In this document: one piece after another, positions 25,549 through 35,218 of the stretch
Layout: each line of letters starts with the position of its first letter
Position numbering within the stretch: the first letter of the stretch is position 1
Source of the DNA: Mycobacterium sp. ST-F2
Lineage (GTDB): Bacteria; Actinomycetota; Actinomycetes; Mycobacteriales; Mycobacteriaceae
Length of the DNA: 64,000 nt
Assembly (NCBI RefSeq): GCF_001905655.1
Contig: NZ_JMHT01000017.1
Span: 1 to 64,000, forward strand
Direction: 5' to 3'
The notes under the pieces: model-generated
Seen by the model: the letters and a program-made list of their open reading frames with translations, nothing else
The model's database searches: none
Told to the model about the DNA's origin: nothing
Program-made: the position numbers and the translations under genes

Positions 25549-26826
25549 TCAAGGCTGATAGATGTCCGGCACACCGTCACCGTCGTCGTCGGCGGTCTCC
25601 TGCTCGTGGATGCGGCGGTACGCGGCGTTGCGGGACAGCAGCACCACCGCGGCCAGCATCCCCGCAATCACCGAGCCGGCGAGCACGCCGATCTTGGCAT
25701 CAGCGCTGGCGGACGTGCCCGCACCGAACGCCAGCTCACCGATCAGCAGTGACACCGTGAAGCCGATCCCGGCCAGCATCGCCACCCCGGCGACGTCGAG
25801 CCAGCCCAGTCCCTCGTCGAGCTCGGCGCCGGTGAATCGCGCCAGCAGGAATGTGGTGCTGAACACGCCGATGGCCTTGCCGAACACCAGTCCTAGAAGG
25901 ACGCCGGCGGTCACCGGGTGGGTGATCGCGTCGACCAGGCCGGGCCAGCCGCCGACACTCACCCCTGCGGCGAAGAACGCGAACACCGGCACGGCCACCC
26001 CGGCCGACAGCGGGCGCAGCGCGTGCTCGAACATCTCTGCCGACGCGTGCCTGCCCAGGACCGGCACCCCAAATCCGAGCAGCACCCCGGCGACCGTGGC
26101 GTGGATACCGCTCGCGTGCACCAGGGCCCAGGTCGCCGCCGCGAGCGGCAGCAGCAGCCACCAGTGCCGGACCCCGCGCTGCACGGCCGCGACGAACAGC
26201 CCTCCTGGAATCACCGCCAGCGCGAGTGCCGTGGGATTGAGGTGATCGGTGTAGAAACACGCGATGACGATGATGGCCAGCAGGTCGTCGACCACCGCGA
26301 GCGTCAGCAGGAAGGTGCGCAGCGCGGTGGGCAGGTGCGTGGAGATCACTGCCAGGACGGCGAGAGCGAAGGCGATGTCCGTCGCGATCGGCACCGCCCA
26401 GCCGTCCAGATTCTCCGGGTGCCCCAGCCCCAGATTCAGGCCCACGAAGATGGCGGCGGGCGCCAGCATGCCGCCGACTGCGGCGGCGATGGGCAGCGCG
26501 GCACGCGCCGGGTCGCGCAGGTCGCCGGCGACGAACTCGCGTTTGAGTTCGACGCCGACGACGAAGAAGAAGATCGCCAGGAGCCCGTCGGCCGCCCAGG
26601 CCGAGAGGCTGAGGTGCAGATGCCACGCCTCGGGGCCGACCGCGAACTCCGACAGCGCGTGATAACTGTGCGCGGCAGGCGAATTGGCCCACACGAGAGC
26701 GACGCCGGCCGACAGCAACAGCAGGATGCCGCCGACGGTCTCCTTGCGGAGAATCTCGGTGAACCGCTGGGCTTCGGGCCAACTACCCCGAGTCAGCAGG
26801 CGTCTGCGCGTGTTGCGGTTGTTCAT
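25549..26826 (-). CDS. nhaA: Na+/H+ antiporter NhaA
   Basis: 425 residues with about 12 hydrophobic segments. NhaA hallmarks are present: [13 protein letters not shown], the discontinuous helix region [13 protein letters not shown] and VVDDLLAI with the two adjacent Asp residues that bind Na+ or H+. It exchanges external protons for internal sodium and helps pH and salt balance. It lies 36 nt upstream of dxs on the same strand, where M. tuberculosis has Rv2683 to arsB1 instead. The C-terminal tail ([13 protein letters not shown]) is polar and acidic. Confidence 0.95.
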   Translation of the reverse strand: MNNRNTRRRLLTRGSWPEAQRFTEILRKETVGGILLLLSAGVALVWANSPAAHSYHALSEFAVGPEAWHLHLSLSAWAADGLLAIFFFVVGVELKREFVAGDLRDPARAALPIAAAVGGMLAPAAIFVGLNLGLGHPENLDGWAVPIATDIAFALAVLAVISTHLPTALRTFLLTLAVVDDLLAIIVIACFYTDHLNPTALALAVIPGGLFVAAVQRGVRHWWLLLPLAAATWALVHASGIHATVAGVLLGFGVPVLGRHASAEMFEHALRPLSAGVAVPVFAFFAAGVSVGGWPGLVDAITHPVTAGVLLGLVFGKAIGVFSTTFLLARFTGAELDEGLGWLDVAGVAMLAGIGFTVSLLIGELAFGAGTSASADAKIGVLAGSVIAGMLAAVVLLSRNAAYRRIHEQETADDDGDGVPDIYQP

Positions 26827-26930
26827 CGGGACTCTCCTGGGCAGCGTTGAACGGCGCCGACCAGGCTTCCCGGCACACCTGGCTGCAAACTTACCGGTCG
26901 GGCGTCACGGCGCACGACGGCGCGTGCAAT

Positions 26931-27695
26931 TCACCGGTCACTCGCGTTCCGCGACAGGAATCTGCGGAACAGTGGCCAGGCGATGGCAGCGTTGTACGCG
27001 CCTCCGGCGACGACATACGGCCACCAGGTGCCGTGCGCGCTGGCCACCCAGAATGCCTTGGCCGGCCAGAACGGTGGCAACACGCCGAAGAGCAGGCCCC
27101 AGTTCGAATCGATGAACCATGGCAGGCAGGGCAGTCCCGCGATCAGCATGCCCAGACCCCGCACGGCGGCCAGCCCCTGAATCTTGTTGCCGGCCATGGC
27201 CAGAATCAGTAACAACGTGACCACCGCCGACATACCGGACAGCAGCCCGATCGGAATGAGCGCGGGAAGCAGGCCGGGCTCCAGGATGCCGCTCAGTGAG
27301 AGCGTCGTCACGACATAGGCGGTGGTCACCACCATCACGGTCGCCGCGCGGTACCCGAAGAACGTCGACAGCGGCACCGGCGTCACCCGCAACACGGTCA
27401 AGGTGCCCGCATCCACTTCATCGAGCACCAGGAAGGCGGCCAGAGCGCCAGCGATGATGATGCTGGTGAGCAGCAGGAACGCGGTGAGGATCAACGGGTA
27501 GTACGGGGCCAGGTCGAAACCGTTGCGCCCGGCCACCATTGCCGTCACCCGTGGCGTCAGCACCGCGACACCGGTGGTCCAGATCACCGGGGCGACGACG
27601 ATCATGACCAACAGCGGATCTCGGTAGGTACCGCGAAGGTCGTTACGCCCGAACGCGATCAGCGCCCGGACCGTGGTGTTGTGGCGGGCCATCAC
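26931..27695 (-). CDS. ABC exporter permease (Rv2686c-like)
   Basis: 254 residues with six hydrophobic segments of ABC-2 type. Third gene of a leftward operon with the second permease and the ATPase, each overlapping by 4 nt. The M. tuberculosis counterparts Rv2686c-Rv2687c-Rv2688c have been described as a fluoroquinolone efflux system; substrate here is inferred from that alone. TVLRVTPVPLSTFFGYR is the typical cytosolic loop after TM2 that contacts the ATPase. Confidence 0.82.
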   Translation of the reverse strand: MMARHNTTVRALIAFGRNDLRGTYRDPLLVMIVVAPVIWTTGVAVLTPRVTAMVAGRNGFDLAPYYPLILTAFLLLTSIIIAGALAAFLVLDEVDAGTLTVLRVTPVPLSTFFGYRAATVMVVTTAYVVTTLSLSGILEPGLLPALIPIGLLSGMSAVVTLLLILAMAGNKIQGLAAVRGLGMLIAGLPCLPWFIDSNWGLLFGVLPPFWPAKAFWVASAHGTWWPYVVAGGAYNAAIAWPLFRRFLSRNASDR

Positions 27696-28402
27696 ATCCC
27701 ACCGGATTTCGCGATGACGTAGCGGTCGAAGAGCACGCGCGCAGACCAGAACAGGGCACCGATGCAGAGCAACGGATAGGCGACGGCGTAGCCGAGCTGC
27801 CAGGGCGCCAGGTCGGCCTGTCCGAAGGCCACCCCGAACAGCAGCAGTGGGCCTTGCGTGGGGATCAGATACAGCACGGGGTTCGGCCAGAGGCCGGAGT
27901 AGTGCAGGATCGGCAGATTCATCACCGCGAGCGGGATGGTCGCGGCGAGGAACCAGTCACTGACCGAGGCGAACGGCAGCGAGGTGGTGAACCCGACGAG
28001 CAGCATGAGCAGCGTGCCGAACACGACGCCGACCAGCAGTGCCGCCGACAGCCGGCCGGGCCCGTGCACGACGACCGTCACCGTGATCGCCACGAACAGC
28101 GACACCGCCAGCAGGACAGCGAGTTTCGCCGACAGGTATTCGCGGAAGCGCAGCGGCGTGGAGATCACCGCCCCGAGGGTGCGTTCCTGCTTCTCGAAGA
28201 AAACCGTCCCGGCGACGAAGAAGAACCCGATGATCGAGGTATCCCCCAACAACACGTAAGGCTCGGCGACCGGACGTAACCCCGTGGGCATCGGCAACAG
28301 CACCGCCAGCCAGATCAGCCCGGAGAACACCGCGGCGTACAGGAAGCGCTGGCGGATCTGCAGCAACAGCTCCAATCGCACCGCGCTGCGAAATCGGTTC
28401 AC
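27692..28402 (-). CDS. ABC exporter permease (Rv2687c-like)
   Basis: 236 residues with six hydrophobic segments. FFFVAGTVFFEKQERTLGAV carries the coupling-helix region of ABC-2 permeases, with a Glu-Arg-rich contact to the ATPase. It overlaps both neighbours by 4 nt, so the three subunits are made together. It forms a heterodimeric membrane channel with the Rv2686c-like permease. Confidence 0.82.
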   Translation of the reverse strand: MNRFRSAVRLELLLQIRQRFLYAAVFSGLIWLAVLLPMPTGLRPVAEPYVLLGDTSIIGFFFVAGTVFFEKQERTLGAVISTPLRFREYLSAKLAVLLAVSLFVAITVTVVVHGPGRLSAALLVGVVFGTLLMLLVGFTTSLPFASVSDWFLAATIPLAVMNLPILHYSGLWPNPVLYLIPTQGPLLLFGVAFGQADLAPWQLGYAVAYPLLCIGALFWSARVLFDRYVIAKSGGM

Positions 28403-29280
28403 AGCAACCGCCTTCCGGTGACTTCGACGAAGACGTCATCGAGGCTCGCCTCGCGGCTGTGGATGGTCTCGACATTCCGGTGCCGCAAGATCGAATGGAA
28501 ATCCGGGTCGTCGGCGAGGCCGTCCAGGCCGAAGTCCGCGGAGTCCAGCAGTCCGTCGTCACCACGGAACTCGACGCGCACCGACCGTCGGCTCCGTGCG
28601 ATCTTCAACTCCGCGGGCGTGTCCATCGCGACGATGCGCCCGTCGACCACGAACGCCACCCGGTCGCACAGCTCGTCGGCAGTCGCCATGTTGTGGGTGG
28701 TGAGAAACACCGTACGGCCCTGCGCTTTCAGATCCAAGACGATGTCGCGCACCTTCCGGGCGTTGACGGGATCGAGCCCCGAGGTCGGTTCGTCGAGGAA
28801 CAACAGCTCCGGGTTGTTGACCAGTGCCCGCGCGAAAGTGAGTCGCATCTGCATGCCCTTGGAGTAGCGGCCGACCCTGGTTCCGGCATCGTCGGCGAGT
28901 CCGACGGCGTCGAGCAGTTCCATGGGATCGGCAGTCGAGCCGGCGTACAACGACGCAAAGAACTGCAGGTTCTCCAGCCCGGTCAGCTTCTGGTAGTGGT
29001 TCGGCAACTCGAACGAAACCCCGATGCGCTCGTAGTAGTCGGAGCCCCAATCCAGTGGGTCGCTGCCCCAGACCGTCGCCTCGCCGCCGTGACCACGCAG
29101 GAGGCCGATCAGCAGCTTCTGAGTCGTGGATTTACCGGCCCCGCTGGGACCGAGAAACCCGAAGATCTCCCCTTCGCCGACGCTGAAGTCCATGCCGCGC
29201 ACGGCGGGTTCCGCGGCCTTCGGGTAGGTGTAGGTGAGCTCCCGGACGCGAATGACCTCCGCTGCTTTTGTCTGCGCCAT
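28399..29280 (-). CDS. ABC exporter ATP-binding protein (Rv2688c-like)
   Basis: 293 residues from ATG 29280. Walker A GPSGAGKST, signature YSKGMQMRL, Walker B LLFLDEPTSGLDP, H-loop TTHNM, and a C-terminal extension ending LDDVFVEVTGRRLL typical of drug-export ATPases. It powers the two downstream permeases. First gene of the operon and divergent from a MarR-type regulator across a short AT-rich stretch with repeats, so induction by the transported compound is likely. Confidence 0.88.
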   Translation of the reverse strand: MAQTKAAEVIRVRELTYTYPKAAEPAVRGMDFSVGEGEIFGFLGPSGAGKSTTQKLLIGLLRGHGGEATVWGSDPLDWGSDYYERIGVSFELPNHYQKLTGLENLQFFASLYAGSTADPMELLDAVGLADDAGTRVGRYSKGMQMRLTFARALVNNPELLFLDEPTSGLDPVNARKVRDIVLDLKAQGRTVFLTTHNMATADELCDRVAFVVDGRIVAMDTPAELKIARSRRSVRVEFRGDDGLLDSADFGLDGLADDPDFHSILRHRNVETIHSREASLDDVFVEVTGRRLL

Positions 29281-29338
29281 GTGGTGCCCCGCCCCCGCTC
29301 GAACCGAATGCCCGCCCAATGCATGTCGTCACTCTATA

Positions 29339-29362
29339 CTGAAGTTTCAGAGATTACTGAAA
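29339..29362. promoter_or_regulatory. Operator-like repeats between exporter operon and MarR-type gene
   Basis: CTGAA-GT-TTCAG (29339-29350) and TTTCAG-AGATTA-CTGAAA (29345-29362) form overlapping inverted repeats in an unusually AT-rich divergent leader, 24 nt before the regulator start and about 60 nt before the exporter ATPase start. Placement and symmetry fit a dimeric winged-helix regulator. Confidence 0.55.
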
Positions 29363-29385
29363 TATTTTGCAGTGGAGAGGAACCC

Positions 29386-29844
29386 GTGGCCAGAAGAACC
29401 GATCTTCAGGACGTCGCCGAACAGCTCGCCCTCGTGCTGACCGATCTCGGACTGCAGCGGATGACGGCGCGGGTACTGGCGACGTTGCTCTTCACCGAAA
29501 GCTCTGCCATGACCATGGCCGAACTCGGCGAGCATCTTCAGGCCAGTTCCGGGGCGATCTCGGGAGCACTCAAGATGCTGACGTCGGTGGGGCTGGCCGA
29601 GCGCGCGCCGGTCCCCGGCAGCCGCCGCGATCACTACCGCCTGCGCGACGATGCCTGGGCCGTGCTGTTCACCGGTCAGAACGTCACGATCTCGGCGATG
29701 CAGGCGGCGGCCGAGACGGGTATCGCCGCCGCGCCCGCCGACAGCCTGGCGCGGCAACGACTCACCCAGATGCGGGACTTCTACGCGTTCCTGCTCGCCG
29801 AAATCCCCGCGCTGCTCGAGCGGTGGCGCCGGCAGTCCGACTGA
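29386..29844 (+). CDS. MarR-type winged-helix transcriptional regulator
   Basis: 152 residues from GTG 29386 (GGAGAGGAA upstream). Winged helix with TMAELGEHLQASSGAISGALKML as recognition region and a wing near GSRRDHYRL; the C terminus is helical for dimerisation. Divergent from the ABC exporter operon and next to overlapping palindromes, so it probably represses that operon and itself until a ligand binds. Confidence 0.8.
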   Translation: MARRTDLQDVAEQLALVLTDLGLQRMTARVLATLLFTESSAMTMAELGEHLQASSGAISGALKMLTSVGLAERAPVPGSRRDHYRLRDDAWAVLFTGQNVTISAMQAAAETGIAAAPADSLARQRLTQMRDFYAFLLAEIPALLERWRRQSD

Positions 29845-29863
29845 GGGACACCCGCCGGCCGGG

Positions 29864-31084
29864 CTACCGGGTCAGCAGCGCCACACACTCGACGTGGTGC
29901 GTCAGCGGGAACGAATCGAAGACGCGCAGGTTCGCCACCTCGTATCCGTGCCCGCGGTACAGGCCGATGTCGCGGGCGAAAGAGGCTGCCTCACAACCGA
30001 TGTGGATCACCCGTGGCACCCCGGCGGCGGCCAGCTGGTCGATGACCTCGTGCCCGGCGCCGGTGCGCGGCGGGTCGAGTACGGCGACGTCGGCCGCGAC
30101 CCGCTGGGTGCCGAGCGCCCGCCGCACCGAATCCGTCAGCACCTCGACGCAGCCGAGATCTCCGAGCGCCGCCCGGGCCGCGCGCGCCGATCCGCGGGAG
30201 GTGTCCACCGTCAGCACCTTGCCGGACTCCCCTACCGAGCCGGCCAACGCGGCCGCGAAAACGCCTGCGCCACCGTATAAATCCCACGCCGTCTGCCCCG
30301 CGGACAGCTCGGCCCACTCGGCGACCAGCGCGCTGTAGGTGCCGGCGGCGTCGCGATGGGACTGCCAGAACGCCGTCACCGGAACGCGCCATTCCCGATC
30401 GCCGACGCGCTGCACGGCTTCGTACTCGCCCGAGACCACTTCGGTCATGCCGGACTTGCTCTTCTTGCCCCCGCCGCGCGGACCGGACCGCACGACGTGC
30501 CGGTTCCCGGCGTCGTCGAGCACGACGTGCAGATGCGCACCGGGCGGTTGCAGCGGCAGGTCGTCGAGCATCCCGGCCGGCACCTGAGCGCACGACAGGT
30601 CGGTCACCAGTTCGTCGCTGTGATACCGGTGGAATCCGGCTCGGCCGTCCGCGCCGACCTCGAGCCGCACGCGGGTGCGCCACCCCGTCGCGCCGACGGT
30701 GCCGACCTCGGCGGCGACGAGATCACCGGCCTCGTGGCCGCCGAGCCGGGCCAGCTGGTTCGCCACGACCTCGCCCTTGAGCCGCCGGGCCGCGGCCGGA
30801 TCGACGAAAGACAGGTCGCAACAACCGGATCCCTGCGTCGCGGCGATGGAGCACAACGGCTCCACCCGGTCGGGAGAGGGCTCGAGCACCTCGACAGCGT
30901 CGGCGTGCCAGTAGGAGCCACGCTCGGACGTCACCTCGGCCCGCACCACCTCGCCCGGTAACGCGTGCCGAACGAAGATCACGCGGCCCTCGTGGCGCGC
31001 CACGCAGCTGCCCCCGTTGGCCGGCGGGCCGACCGTCAGAGTGACCTCTGGGGCGAGCGAAGCGACGGGAGATGAGTGGGTCAC
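29864..31084 (-). CDS. RNA 5-methyluridine methyltransferase, TrmA/RlmD family (Rv2689c-like)
   Basis: 406 residues from GTG 31084. N-terminal TRAM-like beta domain (VGPPANGGSCVARHEGRVIFVRHALPGE split over strands), then a class I SAM methyltransferase with WDLYGGAGVFA, VLDPPRTGAGH and the nucleophile Cys in IHIGCEAASFARD. It methylates C5 of uridine in tRNA or 23S rRNA; which one cannot be told. It overlaps the permease stop by 4 nt (GTGA), as part of one operon. Confidence 0.87.
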   Translation of the reverse strand: MTHSSPVASLAPEVTLTVGPPANGGSCVARHEGRVIFVRHALPGEVVRAEVTSERGSYWHADAVEVLEPSPDRVEPLCSIAATQGSGCCDLSFVDPAAARRLKGEVVANQLARLGGHEAGDLVAAEVGTVGATGWRTRVRLEVGADGRAGFHRYHSDELVTDLSCAQVPAGMLDDLPLQPPGAHLHVVLDDAGNRHVVRSGPRGGGKKSKSGMTEVVSGEYEAVQRVGDREWRVPVTAFWQSHRDAAGTYSALVAEWAELSAGQTAWDLYGGAGVFAAALAGSVGESGKVLTVDTSRGSARAARAALGDLGCVEVLTDSVRRALGTQRVAADVAVLDPPRTGAGHEVIDQLAAAGVPRVIHIGCEAASFARDIGLYRGHGYEVANLRVFDSFPLTHHVECVALLTR

Positions 31085-33069
31085 TCGATGATGCCCCGTC
31101 GGGTGTCGCCGGGCGCGCTACCCGGTGCCATGGTCACCTTCACGCGCTCCGACGAAGTCAGCTGCCACGGAACGGAAGTCACCATCACATTCGGGATGAA
31201 CAGCAGCCGGCCCTTGAGTCGCAGTGCGCTCTGGTTGTGCAGGATGTGCTCCCACCAGTGGCCCACCACGTACTCCGGGATGAACACCGTCACGACGGTG
31301 CGCTTCGATTCGGCCGTGATGCGCTTGACGTAATCGAGGATGGGCCTGGTGATTTCGCGGTACGGCGAGGCGATGACCTTCAGCGGGACCGACACGTCGC
31401 TGTCTTCCCACTTGTGCACCAGCTCGCGTGTCTCGGCGTCGTCGACGCTGACGGTGATGGCCTCCAGCACGTCCGGGCGGGTGGCCCTGGCATAGGCCAG
31501 CGCCCGCAGCGTCGGCAGGTGCAGGTTGGAGACCAGCACCACGGCGTGATTGCGGCTGGGCAGCACGACGTCCTGGTCGGGCTCTTCCCGCAGTTCCCGC
31601 GAGACGCTGTCGTAGTGCTTGTGGATCGCCTTCATCAAGATGAACAGCAGGCTCATCGCCAGGATCGCGATCCAGGCGCCGGCCAGGAACTTCGTCACGA
31701 TGACCACCAGCAGCACGGCGCCCGTGCAGATGAACCCGATGGTGTTGACGATCCGCGCGCGCTGCATGCGGCGCCGCTCCGAACCCTCGGTCTCGGTGCG
31801 CAGCAACCGATTCCAGTGCCGCACCATGCCGATCTGACTGAGCGTGAACGACACGAACACGCCGACGATGTACAGCTGGATCAGCGCGGTGACCTCGGCG
31901 TTGAACGCCACCACGAAGGCGATGGCGGCGAACGCGAGGAACAGGATGCCGTTGGAGAACGCCAGCCGGTCACCGCGGGTGTGCAGCTGCCGCGGCAGGT
32001 AGCGGTCCTGCGCCAGGATCGAACCCAGCACCGGGAAGCCGTTGAAGGCCGTGTTGGCGGCCAGCACCAGGATCAGCGCCGTCACGCCCGCGATCAGGTA
32101 CAGCCCCAGCGGGAAGCCGTGGAACACCGCCTCCGCGAGCTGGGTGACGACCGTCTTCTGGTGATAGTCGGCGGGCGCGCCCACCAGCTGGTCCACGCTG
32201 TCGGCCATCTTCAGGCCGATCTGCCCGGCCAGCACGATGATGCCCATGAACAACGACACGGCGATGGCGCCGAGCAGCAGCAGCGTGGTTGCGGCGTTGC
32301 GCGACTTGGGTTTCTGGAAGGCGGGGACGCCGTTGCTGATCGCTTCGACACCGGTCAGGGCGGCGCAGCCCGACGAGAACGCGCGGGCCACCAGGAACAC
32401 CATGGCGAAGCCCAGCACGTCGCCGTGCTCGGACTTGATGCTGAAACCGGCCGATTCGGCGCGCAGCGGGTGGCCGAGCACGAAGATCTGGATGAACCCC
32501 CAGGCCAACATGATGTACATGCCGATCATGAAGGCGTAGGTGGGGATCGCGAACGCGGTGCCCGACTCGCGGATGCCGCGCAGGTTCAGCGACGCCAGCA
32601 CCACGATGGCCACCACTGACAGCAGCACCTTGTGTTCGGCGATGAACGGCACGGCCGAGCCGATGTTGGACATCGCCGACGCCGTCGACACCGCGACCGT
32701 CAGCACGTAGTCGACCAATAGCGCGCTGGCCACCGTCAGCCCCGCCGTGTGCCCGAGGTTGGTCGTGACCACCTCGTAGTCACCGCCGCCGGACGGATAG
32801 GCGTGCACGTTCTGCCGGTAACTGGCGATCACGATGAGCATGACTGCGGCCACAGCGAGCCCAACCCACGGCGCCATCGAATAGGCCGACAAGCCGGCGA
32901 CCGACAGCACCAGGAAGATTTCCTCCGGCGCGTACGCCACGGAGGACAGCGCATCCGACGCGAACACCGGAAGAGCGATACGTTTGGGCAGCAACGTGTG
33001 GGCGAGCTTGTCGCTACGGAAGGGTCGGCCGATGACCAACCGGCGCGTCGCGGTCGAAAGCTTGGACAC
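31081..33069 (-). CDS. APC-family amino acid/cation permease (Rv2690c-like)
   Basis: 662 residues from GTG 33069, which matches the family length of about 657; longer frames upstream add unrelated sequence. About 12 hydrophobic segments in the first 430 residues (FASDALSSVAYAPEEI is the TM1 region) are followed by a soluble C-terminal domain after 480 that resembles a USP/regulatory fold. It probably imports amino acids or K+. Divergent from ceoB across 104 nt, which hints at a link with potassium control. Confidence 0.83.
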   Translation of the reverse strand: MSKLSTATRRLVIGRPFRSDKLAHTLLPKRIALPVFASDALSSVAYAPEEIFLVLSVAGLSAYSMAPWVGLAVAAVMLIVIASYRQNVHAYPSGGGDYEVVTTNLGHTAGLTVASALLVDYVLTVAVSTASAMSNIGSAVPFIAEHKVLLSVVAIVVLASLNLRGIRESGTAFAIPTYAFMIGMYIMLAWGFIQIFVLGHPLRAESAGFSIKSEHGDVLGFAMVFLVARAFSSGCAALTGVEAISNGVPAFQKPKSRNAATTLLLLGAIAVSLFMGIIVLAGQIGLKMADSVDQLVGAPADYHQKTVVTQLAEAVFHGFPLGLYLIAGVTALILVLAANTAFNGFPVLGSILAQDRYLPRQLHTRGDRLAFSNGILFLAFAAIAFVVAFNAEVTALIQLYIVGVFVSFTLSQIGMVRHWNRLLRTETEGSERRRMQRARIVNTIGFICTGAVLLVVIVTKFLAGAWIAILAMSLLFILMKAIHKHYDSVSRELREEPDQDVVLPSRNHAVVLVSNLHLPTLRALAYARATRPDVLEAITVSVDDAETRELVHKWEDSDVSVPLKVIASPYREITRPILDYVKRITAESKRTVVTVFIPEYVVGHWWEHILHNQSALRLKGRLLFIPNVMVTSVPWQLTSSERVKVTMAPGSAPGDTRRGIIE

Positions 33070-33173
33070 GAGAGCCAAGGGTAAGCCCCCGAGGCTCGGG
33101 TTGTAGCGTTCGGACTGAGCTGAGGCATGAAATTCGCTTCGGGGCCGGTTCCAGGCCCAGAAAGGATCGGCTG

Positions 33174-33848
33174 GTGCGAGTAGTCGTGATGGGCTGCGGC
33201 CGAGTTGGCGCATCGCTGGCAGACGGATTGGCCCGCATCGGCCATGAGGTCGCGGTCATCGACCGGGACAGGACGGCGTTCCACCGGCTGTCGCCCGAAT
33301 TTCCCGGAGAACGCGTGCTGGGCATGGGTTTTGACCGGGATGTGCTGGAGCGGGCCGGAATCGAAGAAGCCGGCGCGTTCGCCGCCGTGTCCTCCGGTGA
33401 CAACTCGAACATCATCTCGGCGCGCGTGGCGCGCGAGACCTTCGGCGTGCAGCGCGTCGTGGCACGTATCTACGACGCCAAGCGCGCCGCGGTGTACGAG
33501 CGGCTGGGCATTCCCACCATCGCGACGGTGCCGTGGACCACCGACCGCTTGCTGAACCTGCTGACGCGCGAGACCGAGACCACCAAGTGGCGCGATCCGT
33601 CGGGCAACGTCGGCGTCACCGAGCTGGCGCTGCACGAGGACTGGGTCGGCTACCGCATCACCGCACTCGAAGGTGCGACGGGCGGCCGGGTCGCGTTCCT
33701 CATCCGGTTCGGCAACGGCGTGCTGCCGGACGCCAAGACCGTCATCCAGGCCGGCGACCAGGTGTACATGGCGGCCGTGTCCGGTCGCGTGGCCGAAGCC
33801 ATCGCCATCGCCTCACTGCCGCCCGGCGACGACGTCGAAAGCCACTAG
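33174..33848 (+). CDS. ceoB: K+ uptake regulatory protein CeoB (TrkA family, RCK domain)
   Basis: 224 residues. N-terminal Rossmann nucleotide-binding site VVMGCGRVGASLA with the acidic VIDRD at the end of strand 2, then a TrkA-C domain (RVAFLIRFGNGVLPDAKTV region). It binds NAD(H) or adenine nucleotide and gates a Trk-type potassium channel as a ring with CeoC. Start GTG 33174. Matches Rv2691; ceoC follows after 9 nt. Confidence 0.92.
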   Translation: MRVVVMGCGRVGASLADGLARIGHEVAVIDRDRTAFHRLSPEFPGERVLGMGFDRDVLERAGIEEAGAFAAVSSGDNSNIISARVARETFGVQRVVARIYDAKRAAVYERLGIPTIATVPWTTDRLLNLLTRETETTKWRDPSGNVGVTELALHEDWVGYRITALEGATGGRVAFLIRFGNGVLPDAKTVIQAGDQVYMAAVSGRVAEAIAIASLPPGDDVESH

Positions 33849-33857
33849 GGAGCGCAC

Positions 33858-34517
33858 ATGAAGGTCGCAATCGCAGGTGCCGGCGCCGTCGGCCGATCCA
33901 TCGCACGCGAATTGGTCGATCACCACGAGGTGACGCTGCTGGAGCGCAATCCGGACCACATCGACGTCGACGCCGTCCCGGCCGCGCAATGGCGTCTGGG
34001 TGACGCCTGCGAGCTGTCGCTGCTCGAGTCGGTCAAGCTGCACGAGTTCGACGTCGTCATCGCCGCCACCGGCGACGACAAGGCCAACGTCGTCGTCAGC
34101 CTGCTGGCCAAGACCGAATTCGCGGTCCCCCGCGTGGTGGCCCGGGTCAACGACCCGCGCAACGAGTGGCTGTTCGACGACAGCTGGGGCGTCGACGTCG
34201 CGGTGTCCACGCCGCGCATGCTGGCGTCACTGGTCGAGGAAGCCGTCTCGGTGGGCGACCTGGTGCGCCTGATGAGCTTCCGCAAGGGTCAGGCCAACCT
34301 GGTCGAGATCACGCTGCCCGACGACACGCCGTGGGGCGGCAAGGCCGTCAAGCGCCTGCAGCTGCCGCGCGACGCCACGCTGGTGACCATCCTGCGCGGC
34401 CCGCGCGTGATCGTGCCCGAGTCCGACGAGCCGCTCGAGGGCGGCGACGAGCTGCTGTTCGTCGCGGTCGCCGAGGTCGAGCAGGAGCTGCGCAACCAGG
34501 TGCTGAATCCGAGCTAG
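33858..34517 (+). CDS. ceoC: K+ uptake regulatory protein CeoC (TrkA family)
   Basis: 219 residues. IAGAGAVGRSIAREL is the Rossmann loop and LLERN the acidic strand-2 end; the C-terminal TrkA-C domain contains VEITLPDDTPWGGKAV. Partner of CeoB in the same operon, matching Rv2692. Its stop overlaps the convergent DUF3159 gene by 4 nt. Confidence 0.92.
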   Translation: MKVAIAGAGAVGRSIARELVDHHEVTLLERNPDHIDVDAVPAAQWRLGDACELSLLESVKLHEFDVVIAATGDDKANVVVSLLAKTEFAVPRVVARVNDPRNEWLFDDSWGVDVAVSTPRMLASLVEEAVSVGDLVRLMSFRKGQANLVEITLPDDTPWGGKAVKRLQLPRDATLVTILRGPRVIVPESDEPLEGGDELLFVAVAEVEQELRNQVLNPS

Positions 34518-35218
34518 TCCTCGGTGAGGTGATGTTCGGCATCCCGGACGGCCTTCTGGGCCGTCCGGATGGCCAGGTAGGACGCCAGGGCCGCGACCGC
34601 GGTGAGCGGCCAGCCCATGGCGATGCGGGCCACGCCGAGCAGGCCTGTCTGGTCCTGCCCGTAGAGGTGGTTCTGGACCACGAACCGGGCTCCGAACACC
34701 AGGACCCACACTCCGGTGGCGATGTCGAACGCCAGCACCGCGCGACGGACGTCACGCCAGGTGCGGTCGCGCCCGGTGACCCAGCTCCAGCCGTACCCGA
34801 CCAGTGGGCGCCGGATCAGGATCGAGATGGCGAACACCCCGGCATAGATCAACGACGACCAGATGCCAAGGAGGAAATAGCCTTTCGAGGCGCCGACCAT
34901 CCAGGCGATCAGCGCGCTGATCCCGACCCCGAAGAAGCCGGACACCGCCGGCTGCACCGATTCGCGCCGGAACAACCGCCAGAGCAGGACCAGACCGGCG
35001 ACACCGAGCGCCGCACAGATCGCGGCGGTCAGCCCGAACAAACTGGAGACCGGGACGAAGACGAGGACCGGCAACGACGAGTAGATCAGGCCGCTGAGGC
35101 CACCCATCTGCTCCAGCAGCGCGTGCGCCGTCAGCTTGGCGTCGGCGTCGTCTTGCTGGGCCTCGATCTCGGCTTCAGCCTGCTCGCTGTCCGCGGTCCC
35201 CTTGTCGGGGAAAGTCAC
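34514..35218 (-). CDS. DUF3159 membrane protein (Rv2693c-like)
   Basis: 234 residues from GTG 35218, overlapping the previous stop (GTGA). Six or seven hydrophobic segments, including VFAISILIRRPLVGYGWSW, the segment I associate with the DUF3159 family. Conserved in mycobacteria after the OB-fold gene; role unknown, probably in membrane or osmotic physiology given the ceoBC neighbours. Confidence 0.75.
   Translation of the reverse strand: MTFPDKGTADSEQAEAEIEAQQDDADAKLTAHALLEQMGGLSGLIYSSLPVLVFVPVSSLFGLTAAICAALGVAGLVLLWRLFRRESVQPAVSGFFGVGISALIAWMVGASKGYFLLGIWSSLIYAGVFAISILIRRPLVGYGWSWVTGRDRTWRDVRRAVLAFDIATGVWVLVFGARFVVQNHLYGQDQTGLLGVARIAMGWPLTAVAALASYLAIRTAQKAVRDAEHHLTED

Noticed and set aside
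23515-25752. 745-codon rightward open frame opposite dxs
   Set aside because: It is the antisense of a clear dxs gene. Long opposite frames are common in high-GC coding DNA; it is Arg/Gly/Asp-rich without domains.
31072-32619. 515-codon rightward frame opposite the APC permease
   Set aside because: His/Gln/Asp-rich reading of a membrane-protein complement, no support.
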